DNA from: Xenoacremonium recifei
Taxonomy: Eukaryota > Ascomycota > Sordariomycetes > Hypocreales > Nectriaceae
Length of the DNA stretch: 64,000 nt
Direction: 5' to 3'
NCBI GenBank assembly: GCA_012184525.1
Contig: WOFQ01000009.1
Location: forward strand, 310,001-374,000
Positions 22,771 through 33,154 of the stretch are shown piece by piece (position 1 is the first letter of the stretch; each line of letters begins with the position of its first letter). The position numbers and the translations under genes are program-made. The notes beneath the pieces are model-generated. The model was given only the letters and a program-made list of their open reading frames with translations, did no database searches and was not told where the DNA came from.

Positions 22771-23715
22771 TCACAGCCAACCCAAAACCGACTTGCAGAA
22801 CTGGTCGAAGCCGTCCACGAAGCATACATGACCAGCGTCCTTGATGATGACCAGATCAATCTTTTTATCCTTCCCAGTAGCCTTGAACCCCTTCTCAATC
22901 TCTGCTCGCATCTCATCCATGGTTTGTGGGAGGTTGGCATCCTTCTCTCCCACAACGCAAAGCGCGTCATCAACGCCAGCTCCAACCTTAGAGAACAGCG
23001 GGCGCAGATCAAACGTGTCGCTGCGCAGTGCGTTACAGCATGTGTCGAAGCCATCTACTGTCGTCCCGTTCATGACTGTACGCATCCGCTGCGTCTCCTC
23101 CGGATTGGCCTCCATCCAAGCCTTTCCGAACCATCGCTCCAGGGTCTGCTCGATGGTGGTGTCCAGATTTCCGGCCTCCCGAGCTGCGGCGACTCTCGGG
23201 CCGAAGACATCAGGCGCACCTGCGTTGCCTGGGGAACTGGAGATGGTGTCGCAGATGGCGAGCTTGCTCACAATGCCAGGGTATTTAGCGACGAAGCAGA
23301 TGCCTGCAGCAGCGCCCATAGAAACGCCGATCCAGTGTACCTTGGAGAGGTTCAGCGACTTGAGTAGGTGATGGACATCGTCGATCATGGAATCGAAGGT
23401 CGTGTCAAGGGCCTTAGGTGCTGAAGACTTGCCATGTCCAGGTTGATCGTAGCGAAGTGTCCGGAAGCCCTTCTCGTTCAGCTTGGCCTTGACATAATCC
23501 CAGGCGCCGAAAGGGCTGGTTAGGGAGTTGGACAGCACCACAACCGGAGCGCCACTGGGTGCCTCATCAAGGCTGTAAGACAGGGCCCTGGAATCGGGCA
23601 GGGTGAGAGTGCTGGCCATCCTGAAAGTTGCAACGAGGAAGCGTTGAGTCTGTCTAGGGTAGGATTGTCGAAGCGACGGCAGGAGTTTAGGGTTTATGAC
23701 GCATCTGGAAAGCAT
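22771..23715 (-). CDS. Alpha/beta hydrolase, 3-oxoadipate enol-lactonase-like
   Basis: Single-exon 314-aa alpha/beta-hydrolase. The nucleophile elbow is GVSMG (Ser132), with Asp259 (GEKDANLP) and His296 (DAGHVCFVD) completing the triad. The RYDQPGHGKS block with SLTSPFGAWDYV and the overall length resemble the 3-oxoadipate enol-lactonase/PcaD group. That enzyme hydrolyses the lactone formed after intradiol cleavage of catechol or protocatechuate. An in-frame Met33 (start at 23619) offers a shorter cytosolic form. Residues 1-32 are Arg/Ser-rich without acidic residues and could be a mitochondrial presequence. It is divergent from the Zn2Cys6 gene and marks the left end of the aromatic cluster. 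Exact substrate is inferred from context. Confidence 0.82.
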   Translation of the reverse strand: MLSRCVINPKLLPSLRQSYPRQTQRFLVATFRMASTLTLPDSRALSYSLDEAPSGAPVVVLSNSLTSPFGAWDYVKAKLNEKGFRTLRYDQPGHGKSSAPKALDTTFDSMIDDVHHLLKSLNLSKVHWIGVSMGAAAGICFVAKYPGIVSKLAICDTISSSPGNAGAPDVFGPRVAAAREAGNLDTTIEQTLERWFGKAWMEANPEETQRMRTVMNGTTVDGFDTCCNALRSDTFDLRPLFSKVGAGVDDALCVVGEKDANLPQTMDEMRAEIEKGFKATGKDKKIDLVIIKDAGHVCFVDGFDQFCKSVLGWL

Positions 23716-24116
23716 CTCAGCCTATGCCAGAGCGAGGCGAGGAGGGGAAATGGGCGGGAGGCGAGTGGGAAGTCACTTGTCCGCAGCCGCTCCCTTACCC
23801 GATACCTCAGCCGGGCTTCTCCTCACCACAACACCGTAACCGAAAGCAGCACCATCCACCATGTAACCCTCCAATCCCTATTCCCCCGCATTCTGCTCTT
23901 ATTCCCGGGCCATCGGAAGCATGTATCCTCTCCTTAAGTTCCCCGCGTACCCAATTCTCAACTCCACCATCTCCACCACTTCCTCCAGAGAGCCCCCCCC
24001 CTCGGTCTTCTTGCAATTCACAACGTGCTCCCAGATAAAGGATACATCGATTCGATGATCCCTCGCTCTATCTTGTCACTATCGTCAAGCCCAATTCCTC
24101 TACTAGCTGGTCCGTC
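23716..24116. promoter_or_regulatory. Divergent promoter, hydrolase / Zn2Cys6 regulator
   Basis: About 400 bp between two start codons, with C-rich tracts on the plus strand around 23980-24000. It presumably drives both genes. No CGGAT-type inverted repeat like that at 28.9-29.1 kb was seen here. Confidence 0.45.
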
Positions 24117-26835
24117 ATGTCAGAGTCGTCGGCAGCAGCCAAGCGTCGAATGAGACGCATCCCGGACGAATTCCGCAAGCGGAACGCGCAGAGCTGTGAC
24201 CGCTGCCGCAAGGTACGTATGTGACGGAGGAAGGCCGAAACGGTGACACCCCAACCCTTGCTGCAGGCGTCGATACTGACTGGTCAGCGCCGCTGCAAGT
24301 GTGTGCCATCCCCGTCGGGGACTGGCTGCGTTACCTGTAGGGAGCATAATGTCGCCTGTTCCTACACGACGCCCCGGAAGACGCGATTCTACGGCAGTCT
24401 GGACGATCTGAGTGACAGGTGGGCATCGTCAGACTCTCCCGCCATCTCAGGCCATCATCGGCTGACTTTCCATCTCCCTCACGTCTAGGTATCTATGTCT
24501 CGAAGCCATTGTCAAGGGGGCGTTCGCCGACCAGGCGCTGGACTCCGTGGCGGATCTGGAGCAGCTAGGGCAGCGTATGGGCTATAAGATGCCCAACCTG
24601 GCTGACCGAACCCGCCCTCCCGTCAAGATTGAAGAGCTCGTCCATGTTGCCGACACCAACAGCTCCCAGTCGCAGGCCGACGCTAGCTCGGTGGCTGCCG
24701 AGGGCTCTCAGCTAAGCGGTGACAAGTCACGCCCACGCACACGATCCAATAGCGAGGAGCCTCAAGCCTCCCTAGTACGCGACACTTCTGGCAACGAGCA
24801 CTACATCGGGCCCTCGGGCACGCTCAACTTCCTGAACCAGCTGCGCAAGCTGGTTGACTCCAATGATACCGCGGCCGAGTCGACTAGTCCCGAGGGCGCC
24901 ACCAAGTTTGCCCAGGATGACACTGCTCAGGCGTTAGAGGCTGACGAGCACCGAGAAGAGTCGTCCGAAGAACACCCAGCAGAGTCGCATGAGCTTGCAC
25001 CCCAAGATGGGCCATCTCCCGGCTCCATCACGTCGGCCATTGCCCGAGACTTCACTCGTCTGCCCACGGCAGACATGGACGAAGTCCTAAGACAATTCCC
25101 GCCAGATGAAGCCCTTGAGTCGCTCATTCACTCTTACTTCAAGAACGTTCACGATGACTTCCCCCTGTTCCATCGCGCTACATTCGAAGATGAGTATGAG
25201 CTGTACATCGTCCAAGCCCGGCGACGTCTGTCGATGACACGCGCTCGTCAACAGCCACTCCCGGATTGGGGCTGGATTGGGTGTCTGCACATGATGATTG
25301 TGTTCGGGTCCATTGCAAATCGCAACATTCAAGGCGTGGACCACACGGCTCTGCGACGCAAATCAGTTACTGCTGCACGAGCTCTTCTGCCGCAGTTTAT
25401 CTCAAGGTGCACTATCACGAACGTCCGGGTGCTGCTACTGCTGTCTCTCTTCTTACACAACAACAACGAGCGTAATGCTGCCTGGAATCTAGTTGGTACT
25501 GCAACAAGAATCTCGTTTGCTCTGGGTCTGCATCGCTCCGATATGGGCGCATCTTTCAGGCCTCTCGAAAGGGAGGTCCGAAAATGGGTGTTCTGCACGC
25601 TCTATTCGTTCGAGCAGTTTCTGGCCTCTAGTCTTGGTCGACCGAGCGGACTACAGGAGATTGATGTTGAGATCGTGCCCCCACGTGAAGGCTTCGTTGA
25701 TGGCGGAATTGGAACTGATGCGAAACTTGTGTCTTGGTCTCTCCAACTTCAAGGCTTGCTGGCTAAGACGAGAGTCATCCATGTCAGCAAGAAAACACCT
25801 CCATCCCAGAATCGCCCAAACCGGTCACCAGCGCCGACTTTGCAAGAGGTTCTCGATGCCCTGGAGAAGTGGAAACAAGACATCTCCCAAGCGCCTGGAT
25901 TTGACCTCCCCTGGGTGAAGAGCCAAGAGGGGGCCGGCGCAACTCCATCATCAAAGGAAACGAATGTTATGGATCTCGAGGAACTGAAGGTGTCGCTCTC
26001 CTGGAAGACGCGAGCGCAACTCCGGGCAGTTCTTTTACTACACATCCAGTTTAATTATATCGCCATCGTCGCGACGCGCCCTGTTCTGCTCCGCGACATT
26101 GCCACACTCCAGAAGTCGGCTTCAACCGGAGCTTCACGCAACGGCGCCGTCTCCCCACACTCAGAGCTTTGCGTGAAACATGCCTGTCAGTTGGGTTATC
26201 TCGTGGTTCTACTTGACTCTTTTGATCTCATCAATGGTCTGTCAGGCCTGGACATTTTTTACGCCTACTGTGCTGCAATGGTCCTGATTTTGAGGATTCT
26301 CCCTATGCCTCGTCTGAAAGGCCAGGTCGAGTCACCTCAGGATCCTTCACAACTTCAAGAAGCCGAACTACATGAATGCATAAGGTCTCTTGTGACACAG
26401 GTCCAAAATGTCATCAATCGCGCTGACAAGGCTGGATCAATGAAGAGATTTGCGCGCGTGGTCGATGGGTTCGCCGAGTGTATCGACAAGCCAGCAGTTC
26501 AACTGCAGAACATCGCGCACCATCCTGCCTATATGGCGGCACAACAGGGCCAAGGATTCACGAACAAGAATCGCGTGGAAATCGTCCCCAACTTTACACA
26601 TCACTTCGGAGTTCCAGATCCGATGGTAGTCGGAGACCACTCTCAACTAGGAGCGCCAATGCAATATACTGGCTCCAACATGGATGGGTTACTGGAGTTC
26701 TTACCCTTGTCTACGTTTGGAGCAGTGGGAGCAGAAGGAGGCCCAATGACTCAGTTCTTGGGCCAAGAGGACATGCCCATGCCTGAGTGGTCGGAAATGG
26801 AATTGCTCTTGGCAGGTTATGGAGGACCGAATTGA
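24117..26835 (+). CDS. Zn2Cys6 transcription factor, candidate cluster regulator
   Basis: Regulator of about 857 aa, exons 24117-24212, 24288-24418 and 24489-26835. The zinc cluster spans the first two exons: RNAQSCDRCRK joins RRCKCVPSPSGTGCVTC and then HNVACSY, with a longer than usual third loop. A conserved linker (TPRKTRFYGSLDDLSDRYLCLEAIV) follows across intron 2. The middle has a Ser/Glu-rich low-complexity region. The fungal_trans domain begins near ALESLIHSYFKNVHDDFPLFHR and includes RNAAWNLVGTATRISFALGLHR. The gene is flanked by catabolic genes on both sides, and its stop is 88 nt from that of the MFS carrier. It is the obvious candidate pathway-specific activator. Confidence 0.93.
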
Positions 26836-26923
26836 ATCATTGTGTAAGCTCTTGGGGTGTACGGCTAAGCAGAGGCGCAATACACAGATATCCATGTCGC
26901 CATTACTATCACCAAAACCTTGT

Positions 26924-28680
26924 CTATAGGGTATACCTGAAGTCCGGATGCTTCTCACCAAGCTTAGCCAGCTCATCCTCAGGAAGCTCTCGAAGATGAT
27001 CACGCTTCCCAGCGTCACGTTGACGGTTCTCATATGCGCAGCAGATCCACATGTTGAGGGATGCGATGATGCCCAGAACTTGGAAGCCAATGCATACAGA
27101 GATACCGGTGACGTAGTACGGGCTGTCACTCTTAGGGAATATGAGCGCGGAAATGATGCCACCGATCTGGCCGCAGCTGACGGCGAAGGCGGTAGTAGTT
27201 CCGCGCTTGACATTTCCAGTGACTTGGTTGACACTGATGAGAGAATTAGCGGCGAGTGATTGGAGACGGGGGACAATGGTACGTACCACCAGGCGATGAC
27301 TAGAGGCTGACAGATGTAGATACCGATGGCGGAGAAGTACAATCCCATGTATCGTATATTCCCATCGTGGACCAACATCGCCAAGAAGAGGCCGAGGATA
27401 CTGAAACAGTATCCGCAAACGCAGAAGATACCTCGCTTCTTGACCCTGTCAGAGAGGAAACCCAAAGCAACTGAAACGATACCAGAGGCAATTCGAATCG
27501 GCGCAGTGAGCAAGTTAGACTTGAGACTGCTCCAGCCGAATGTTGTCAGAATCGTAGGCGTAAAGACCGAGATCGAGTACGCCGTGACGCAGACAGACAG
27601 GTAGAGCACGCCGCCAGTCAGAACCTTCCAGTCCTTGAGAGACTTCATGGCGCCCTTGAACGTCATCTTCTCGTGCTGGCTGTCGTTTTGCTGTTGATCA
27701 ATCTCCAACTTCCGCAGCAGCCAGGCCTTCTCTTCAGGCTTGAGGAAGGTCGACTGGTGTGGGAACGGAGGAATGAAGAAGAAGGCGAGACAGCCAGCGG
27801 CGAAGCTCATGGCACCCTCAACCCAGAAGATCCAGCACCATCCGGAGTAGCCTCCTGTACCGTCGAGCGAGCCGAGGCCGGCGCCGAGGAGGCCTGAGAT
27901 AACACCTGCAATGTCGTTCGAGACCATGAACCAGGCCATACGGGCGACAAGCTGGTGGCGGCGGTACCAGGCACCGATGAGGAAGAGACATCCGGGGAAC
28001 ATGCCAGCCTCGAAGATGCCTGTTGAGATAATCGGTTAGCCGTGGTGCTGTCTTTCTCAGAGATGTCAAGCGACTTACCGAGGAACAGTCGAGCGGTCAT
28101 TAGGCCACCGAACGAAGTACAGAAGCCCGACATGGCCACAGACACTGACAAATTATTAGTTCGTGTGATAAACGTAGTCAGGGGGCTTGTACGTACAAGC
28201 CCAGCCCAGCGTAAGGAATGAGATGAAGTATCGCGGCTGCACGCGGCTAAGGATCATGTTGGAGGGGATCTCGAGAAGGATGTACGGGATATAGAAGACT
28301 AGACATCTCCAATTAGCATAATTGTCTTCCACTGTGTCAAGATGAAGAGACTTACTCATAACGATCAAGTTGTACTGGTCACCCGTCATGTTCAGGTCCT
28401 TCTCCAAATTCCACAGTCGCGCATTACCAATATTCACACGGTCCAAAAAAGTTAAAGTATAGAGAAGAATGAGTAGCGGAAGCAATCGCCAGTCGATCTT
28501 GCGCATGATGCGCCGCTCCTCGACAGGGTCAGTCACCTCATCCTGGAACGAGGCTCTCTCAGTTTTCTCGAGATGATCGAAGCCTTGCTTCTCCGGAATC
28601 TCCTGAGAGAGACGACCTTCAGTGGTCGCAGGGGGGTTGACGGCCATCTTCTGGTGGGTGCTTTTTTTTTCGCCACTCAA
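26924..28680 (-). CDS. MFS transporter, TNA1/ACS family
   Basis: Plasma-membrane carrier of about 511 aa related to high-affinity nicotinate permease TNA1. Minus-strand exons are 28680-28356, 28298-28197, 28144-28079, 28019-27287 and 27233-26924. Motifs are RKIDWRLLPLLILLYTLTFLDRVNIGNAR (the ACS signature in TM1), YILLEIPSNMIL, RLFLGIFEAGMFPGCLFLI, FIPPFPHQSTFLKPEE, and the C-terminal ELAKLGEKHPDFRYTL tail. A second in-frame Met (start 28647) may be the real start. Position between the regulator and the aromatic hydroxylase suggests import of an aromatic acid, since the family carries small carboxylates. Twelve hydrophobic segments are visible and nothing is broken. The junction of exons 4 and 5 is the least certain. 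Confidence 0.9.
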
Positions 28681-29257
28681 GGCTTTGATCCGAAAGATCA
28701 GAGTAAAGAAGTAAAAGACTCAGGAGACTGCAACGAGGGAGCTTGGCTGAGTGATTTCTTCAAGATAAGGCACAAGATCGCCGGGCTTTCATAATCTTTT
28801 GTACTCCAGATGCCGAAGGGCCAGAATCTGGGGTCGCAGCCGGGGGATGGAGAGGAGAGAATCTGGGGTAGTCCAGCACTGACCCAGACAAGACCAGGAC
28901 ATCCCTGGTCAGGCAGTGGGGAGGAACGGAATGCATGGCCGAGGAGTCATGGATCCGGATCTAAGCTGTGGGCTATTTGGGATAGCGTCGAGGTGGCGGA
29001 TTTCCTACGGATGCATCCATCCGCCAGTCACCGGAACACAGATTCGATGCTCTCTATGAGGTGGATCAGAGAGGGAGGAGATCCGATGGATCTCTTTGAA
29101 GTTGAGAATAGCATCATCACGATGGTGAACTCGTTGTATATTTAAAGTGTTGGTCAAACCTTCTCAGCATCGAGTATTAGCCTCATCATCACCTCGATCA
29201 ATCATCCAGCAGCATCTTCGCCTTCTACACCTCCGAAAACCACAAACAACAAAGAAG
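28681..29257. promoter_or_regulatory. Divergent promoter with clustered CGGAT inverted repeats
   Basis: 577-bp region between the MFS carrier and the aromatic hydroxylase. It contains a 12-bp direct repeat AGAATCTGGGGT (28823-28834 and 28858-28869), a perfect palindrome GATCCGGATC (28952-28961), a lone CGGAT (28997-29001), CGGATG-CATC-CATCCG (29008-29023, six-base arms) and GAGATCC-GAT-GGATCTC (29078-29094, seven-base arms). A TATA-like element follows at 29137-29146. CGG-N10-CCG spacing in the 29008 element matches what some zinc-cluster dimers bind. The role as operator is inferred from symmetry and location. Confidence 0.6.
29137..29146 (+). promoter_or_regulatory. TATA-like element of the hydroxylase gene
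   Basis: TATATTTAAA lies about 110 nt upstream of the start codon at 29258 and 43 nt downstream of the last inverted repeat, a normal position for a fungal core promoter. Confidence 0.5.
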
Positions 29258-30613
29258 ATGCCTGCTGCCGCCCGATCACTAAATGTGCTGATTGTGGGAG
29301 CTGGTCTTGGTGGCTTGGCTACCGGACTGGCTCTCCAAACCGATGGCCACAAGGTCACTATCATCGATTCAGCCCCCGAATTCGCTGAGGTACGCAATCA
29401 CCGTCCCCTGCATAACATCTGAAGACCCCTGAACATTACTCTAACTTGTTCCTTCCAATAGGCTGGCGCTGGTATCCGAGTCCCTCCCAACTCGAGCCGT
29501 CTGTTGATCCGATGGGGTGTTGACATGGCGAACATGAAGAAGTCTACCTCCAACAAGTACCACTTCATTCGCTGGAAGGACGGCAATACTATTGTCAAGG
29601 TGCCCTTCGACAACATTGTCGAGACTCACGGTGCTCCCTACTACCTTGTCCACCGTGCCGACCTGCACGAGGGTCTCCTGACTGCTGCTCGCAACGCCGG
29701 TGTCGCAGTCCACACCAAGAAGAGGGTCGTCAGCTACGACTTCGAGGCCCCTAGTGCCACTACTCAGGATGGCGAGACCTTCACGGCGGACCTTGTCATT
29801 GGCGCCGACGGTATCAAGTCTATTGCTCGACCTCTCCTCACTGGCCAGCCCGACGTGCCCCGCGACACCGGTGATGTGGCCTACCGCATCCTGATCCCTG
29901 GAGAGAAGCTGCTTGCGGACCCTGAGCTTGCCGATCTTATCACGGATCCCTGCACCACCTCGTGGTGCGGTCCTGAGGCTCATCTTGTTGGATACCCTAT
30001 CCGTGGCGGCGAGCTCTACAACATCGTCGTGTGTGCTACTTCGCACAACGAGACTTCTGATGAGGTCTGGGTTATCCGGGGTGACAACCGGGAGCTTTGC
30101 GAGCGCTTCGGCAAGTGGGAGTCACGCGTCCAGAAGCTCTGCGCTCTCACTGGCGACTTCATGAAGTGGCGTCTCTGCGATCTTCCCATCCTCTCCCGTT
30201 GGGTTCACCCCTCGGGCAAGGTCTGCCTCCTCGGCGACTCGTGCCACCCTATGCTGCCCTACTTGGCTCAAGGTGCTGCTCAGTCTTTCGAGGACGCTGC
30301 TACCCTCCGCCAATGCTTGGCCCTGGACATGGACCTGAAGGACGCTCTCCAGAAATACGAGGACATCCGAGTGCCGCGTGCTAGCTTGGTTCAGTCCAAG
30401 ACCCGTGAGCATCAGTACATCCTCCACATCGACGACGGCGAGGAGCAGGAGGAGCGAGACAAGCAGATGCAGCTCAACGCAGCCGAGAACCCTGTCTTCT
30501 GGGGTTACGACGACCGCCGGAAGTGGCTTTTTAGCCACGATGCTGAGGTACTATCTAAGGAGGGCGCTAACTGGTGGGAGGCCTCAAATCAGTCGAAGGT
30601 CACCGCTCACTAG
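29258..30613 (+). CDS. FAD-dependent aromatic hydroxylase, salicylate 1-monooxygenase-like
   Basis: Class A flavoprotein monooxygenase of about 427 aa in two exons (29258-29389, 29462-30613). It has the Rossmann GAGLGG at residues 14-19, the DG motif (VIGADGIKS) near residue 154, and the GD motif (LLGDSCHPMLPYLAQGA) near residue 300. The LAQGAAQSFEDAATL segment is typical of salicylate hydroxylase and 6-hydroxynicotinate-type enzymes. These use NAD(P)H and O2 to hydroxylate, and sometimes decarboxylate, aromatic acids in the cytosol. Family similarity alone cannot choose between salicylate, benzoate-type or other ring acids. It is head to head with the MFS carrier across a repeat-rich promoter, which suggests co-induction. 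Confidence 0.92.
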
Positions 30614-31061
30614 AGCGAGGAGTGAGACGGTATAAGAGAGTGGATGTGACTTGTTAATGCGGAGCAGAGCATACCACGGTAGAGCAGTTGTATCGTACAC
30701 CATGCATGAGATAGCACTTGTATAGAGCATTACTTGATTTCAGAATCTAAAATCATCAACTAAAAATGCCCTGCTTTCTCTTCGTGTGCCAGCCTTTTAT
30801 TATATGGTTGATTGAGGTATACGGGATAAGGTCTACAACACCATCAGCATCACGTTCCATTGCAAAACTCAGAATACCGAATGCTAGACTAATCTGTTGA
30901 TTCAATTTTGTTTTCGGGTCTATCCCTAGAGTAGATTCTAACCAATTTCAGGGCTTTTTAAACTCCATATCTCGCTTTATAAACTTTCAACTACAGAATA
31001 CTTTATCCAAATGAAACTTCAACTCCAAGAATGAAAACCAATGTGCTTCTATCTTCAGAAG
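30614..31061. other. Convergent intergenic region
   Basis: About 450 bp of AT-rich sequence between the 3' ends of the hydroxylase and the FMN dehydrogenase. No coding frame or repeat of note. Confidence 0.5.
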
Positions 31062-32395
31062 TTACAACTTCGGCTCCTCCACCCTCATCAGGTGGTGAGG
31101 ACCCAAATCATTCAGCTTTACACAGCCAGTCAAGGCCATGCAAGCCCTAAATTCCTCTTGCAAAAGGCTTAGAGCGTTCACAACACCCCTTTCGCCATCG
31201 TAAGCCAAAGCCCAAAGAGCTGGACGTCCAATCCAAACCATATCCGCTCCCAGACACAGCGCCTTGAAAATATCCGACCCACGGCGAACGCCTCCATCAA
31301 AATGCTACTCTGTCATCAGTATGCGTAACACTGTGTAGGTGGAAAGCCCGACTTACCACAGGAACTCTTTTATCCACCACCTTACAGATGCTCCCCAAGA
31401 CTCTCAAAGTAGGGGGTGCACCGTCGAGTTGGCGGCCTCCGTGATTAGACACAAAAATGGCATCGGCGCCATGCTCGACGGCCAGCAAGGCATCTTCCGG
31501 AGTCATAACGCCCTTAACCCAGATAGGAAGCTTGGTGATACTCTTCAGATATTTAACTGCTTCCCAGGTAAGGGATGCATCTAGAATTATATGAGTACGA
31601 GTTCATTCAATGATCGAGAGATGTACTCACCAAGTTTATTCGCTTTGTTGACTCCTTGGCTACCTGGCTTCATGGGATCGGCTTTCACTTCAAGTTCGTC
31701 TGTTCGGTGTTCCGATCCAGTCTTGACACCCAGAGACTCATCGAAGTTAGCCATACGCAAATGTGGCGGAAGTCTAAATCCATTCCGGATCTCCGTCAAA
31801 CGGCGTCCAAAGAATGGAGTGTCAACAGTGAGCACGATGGCCTTATATCCAGCCTCTAACATCTAGTCAGCATAAGTCCATATTAACATGGTTCAGGCAC
31901 GGGCTTACTTTCAGCTCGCTGACACAGCATCTTGCTCGTCTCCCGGTTCTGGAACAGATACATCTGCAGAACATTCTCGCTAGGACCTTCGAGACCAGCA
32001 GACTTTCGAGCCTGGTCTGCCTCTTCTTTGACGTCCTCTAGAGATGTAGTTGCAAAGGTGCTTAACCCCATGACGGTACCAAACTTTCCACAGCCACGAG
32101 CCATTGCAGCTTCGCCCTCTGGGTGCGCCATTCTCTGCATTGCTGCTGGGGCGACGCAGCATGGAAAAGGGATTTCGTGGCCGCCTGGAATTGCGACCGA
32201 TTTGGTGTTGACGTTGGAGACATCGTGAAGAACTCGTGGTTGGATGTACCACTTCTGATACTCCTGGCGGTTGGCCCGCAGGGTCACACTGTCCAATGAT
32301 CCTCCATTGAAGTAGTCACGAACCATCTTTGGGAGATGGTTCGCGGCATACTCCTCGAAGTCATCAATTGAGTGTGCAAGCGGTTTGCTCGCCAT
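31062..32395 (-). CDS. FMN-dependent (S)-2-hydroxyacid dehydrogenase/oxidase
   Basis: TIM-barrel FMN enzyme that oxidises an (S)-2-hydroxy acid to the 2-oxo acid, about 392 aa. Minus-strand exons are 32395-31909, 31855-31631, 31580-31357 and 31304-31062. Residues corresponding to the glycolate oxidase active site are present: Tyr in VRDYFNGG (about 28), Tyr in LQMYLFQNR (about 146), Lys in IWVKGV (about 261), and His/Arg in SNHGGRQLDG (about 285/288). The FMN-phosphate region HFDGGVRRGSDIFKAL is restored by splicing. There is no cytochrome b2 haem domain and no signal, unlike L-lactate cytochrome c reductase. Candidates are mandelate, lactate or glycolate type; the adjacent 2-oxo-acid decarboxylase and aldehyde dehydrogenase favour an aryl hydroxy acid. 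Some relatives are oxidases making H2O2. Confidence 0.9.
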
Positions 32396-33154
32396 TGTTG
32401 ATGCGTGACAGCTTGCTTGCACCTCACAGTACACATACAGAGGGCAAACTAGCCAGAACTGATAGACGAAAGCTCAGGATGCAGTTTGAGAGGTTGGTGG
32501 AGGTGGCTAGGTGACACGTTACCCCACAGTGTCTAAGCAGCGCTGATTCCAAGACAAATTCGCTGAAAGCTGGGGGACTCCGCAGGATGCTTGCTGGCGC
32601 AGGCATTTCGGAACCATGCACCCGCCTATCTGCTCCTCCCAGGGAGCACCGCAACAACGCTGTACGCTATATAGGAACAGAGACCACTGTTTTGCGCGAA
32701 TTTGGCTCTAGATCTATTCTCTTGTAACTCCTTTCAGGCTTGGCAGCAAGGGTATTGTTGGTCATATGGGCCTCGACTGGTCCAGGGTTGTATCATGGGA
32801 TGCACTGCGACGTCGGCAGAGTGGTCCCGGCCTGTCAAGAATTCCAAATCCAAGCGAGCGGCTGAAGGAGCAAGGAATGCCTAGATAGCTCCAATCGACC
32901 ATCTGCAACCGGATCGCGGAGTTTGGATTTGTTAGTTTGGCGTGGACGCCATCGTCGTCAGCTGAACGAAAGAGGATCTGGAGGAAGTCTACAACCGTGA
33001 AGACGAGAGGAAGATAACGGGCGAAACGAGGACAGGTAGCTTCCTGTGAAGCTGAGACTACTGTTGTCAAGTCGTGTGCGGTGTTTGAATGAATTGTGTT
33101 GCGAAAATGTGATTATTAATACCAAATATTCAGTCTATTGCTCGACAAGTATCT
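32396..33154. other. Intergenic region, FMN dehydrogenase / ThDP enzyme
   Basis: About 760 bp containing the FMN dehydrogenase promoter and the 3' UTR of the ThDP gene. Only short frames are present; a minus-strand 102-aa frame (33070-32762) has no family features. Confidence 0.45.

Noticed and set aside
22765..23371. 200-aa and 176-aa plus-strand frames
   Set aside because: Both are antisense to the intact alpha/beta hydrolase and show no independent protein features.
29441..30046. 201-aa minus-strand frame
   Set aside because: Antisense to the hydroxylase; typical of GC-rich codon usage giving long opposite-strand frames.
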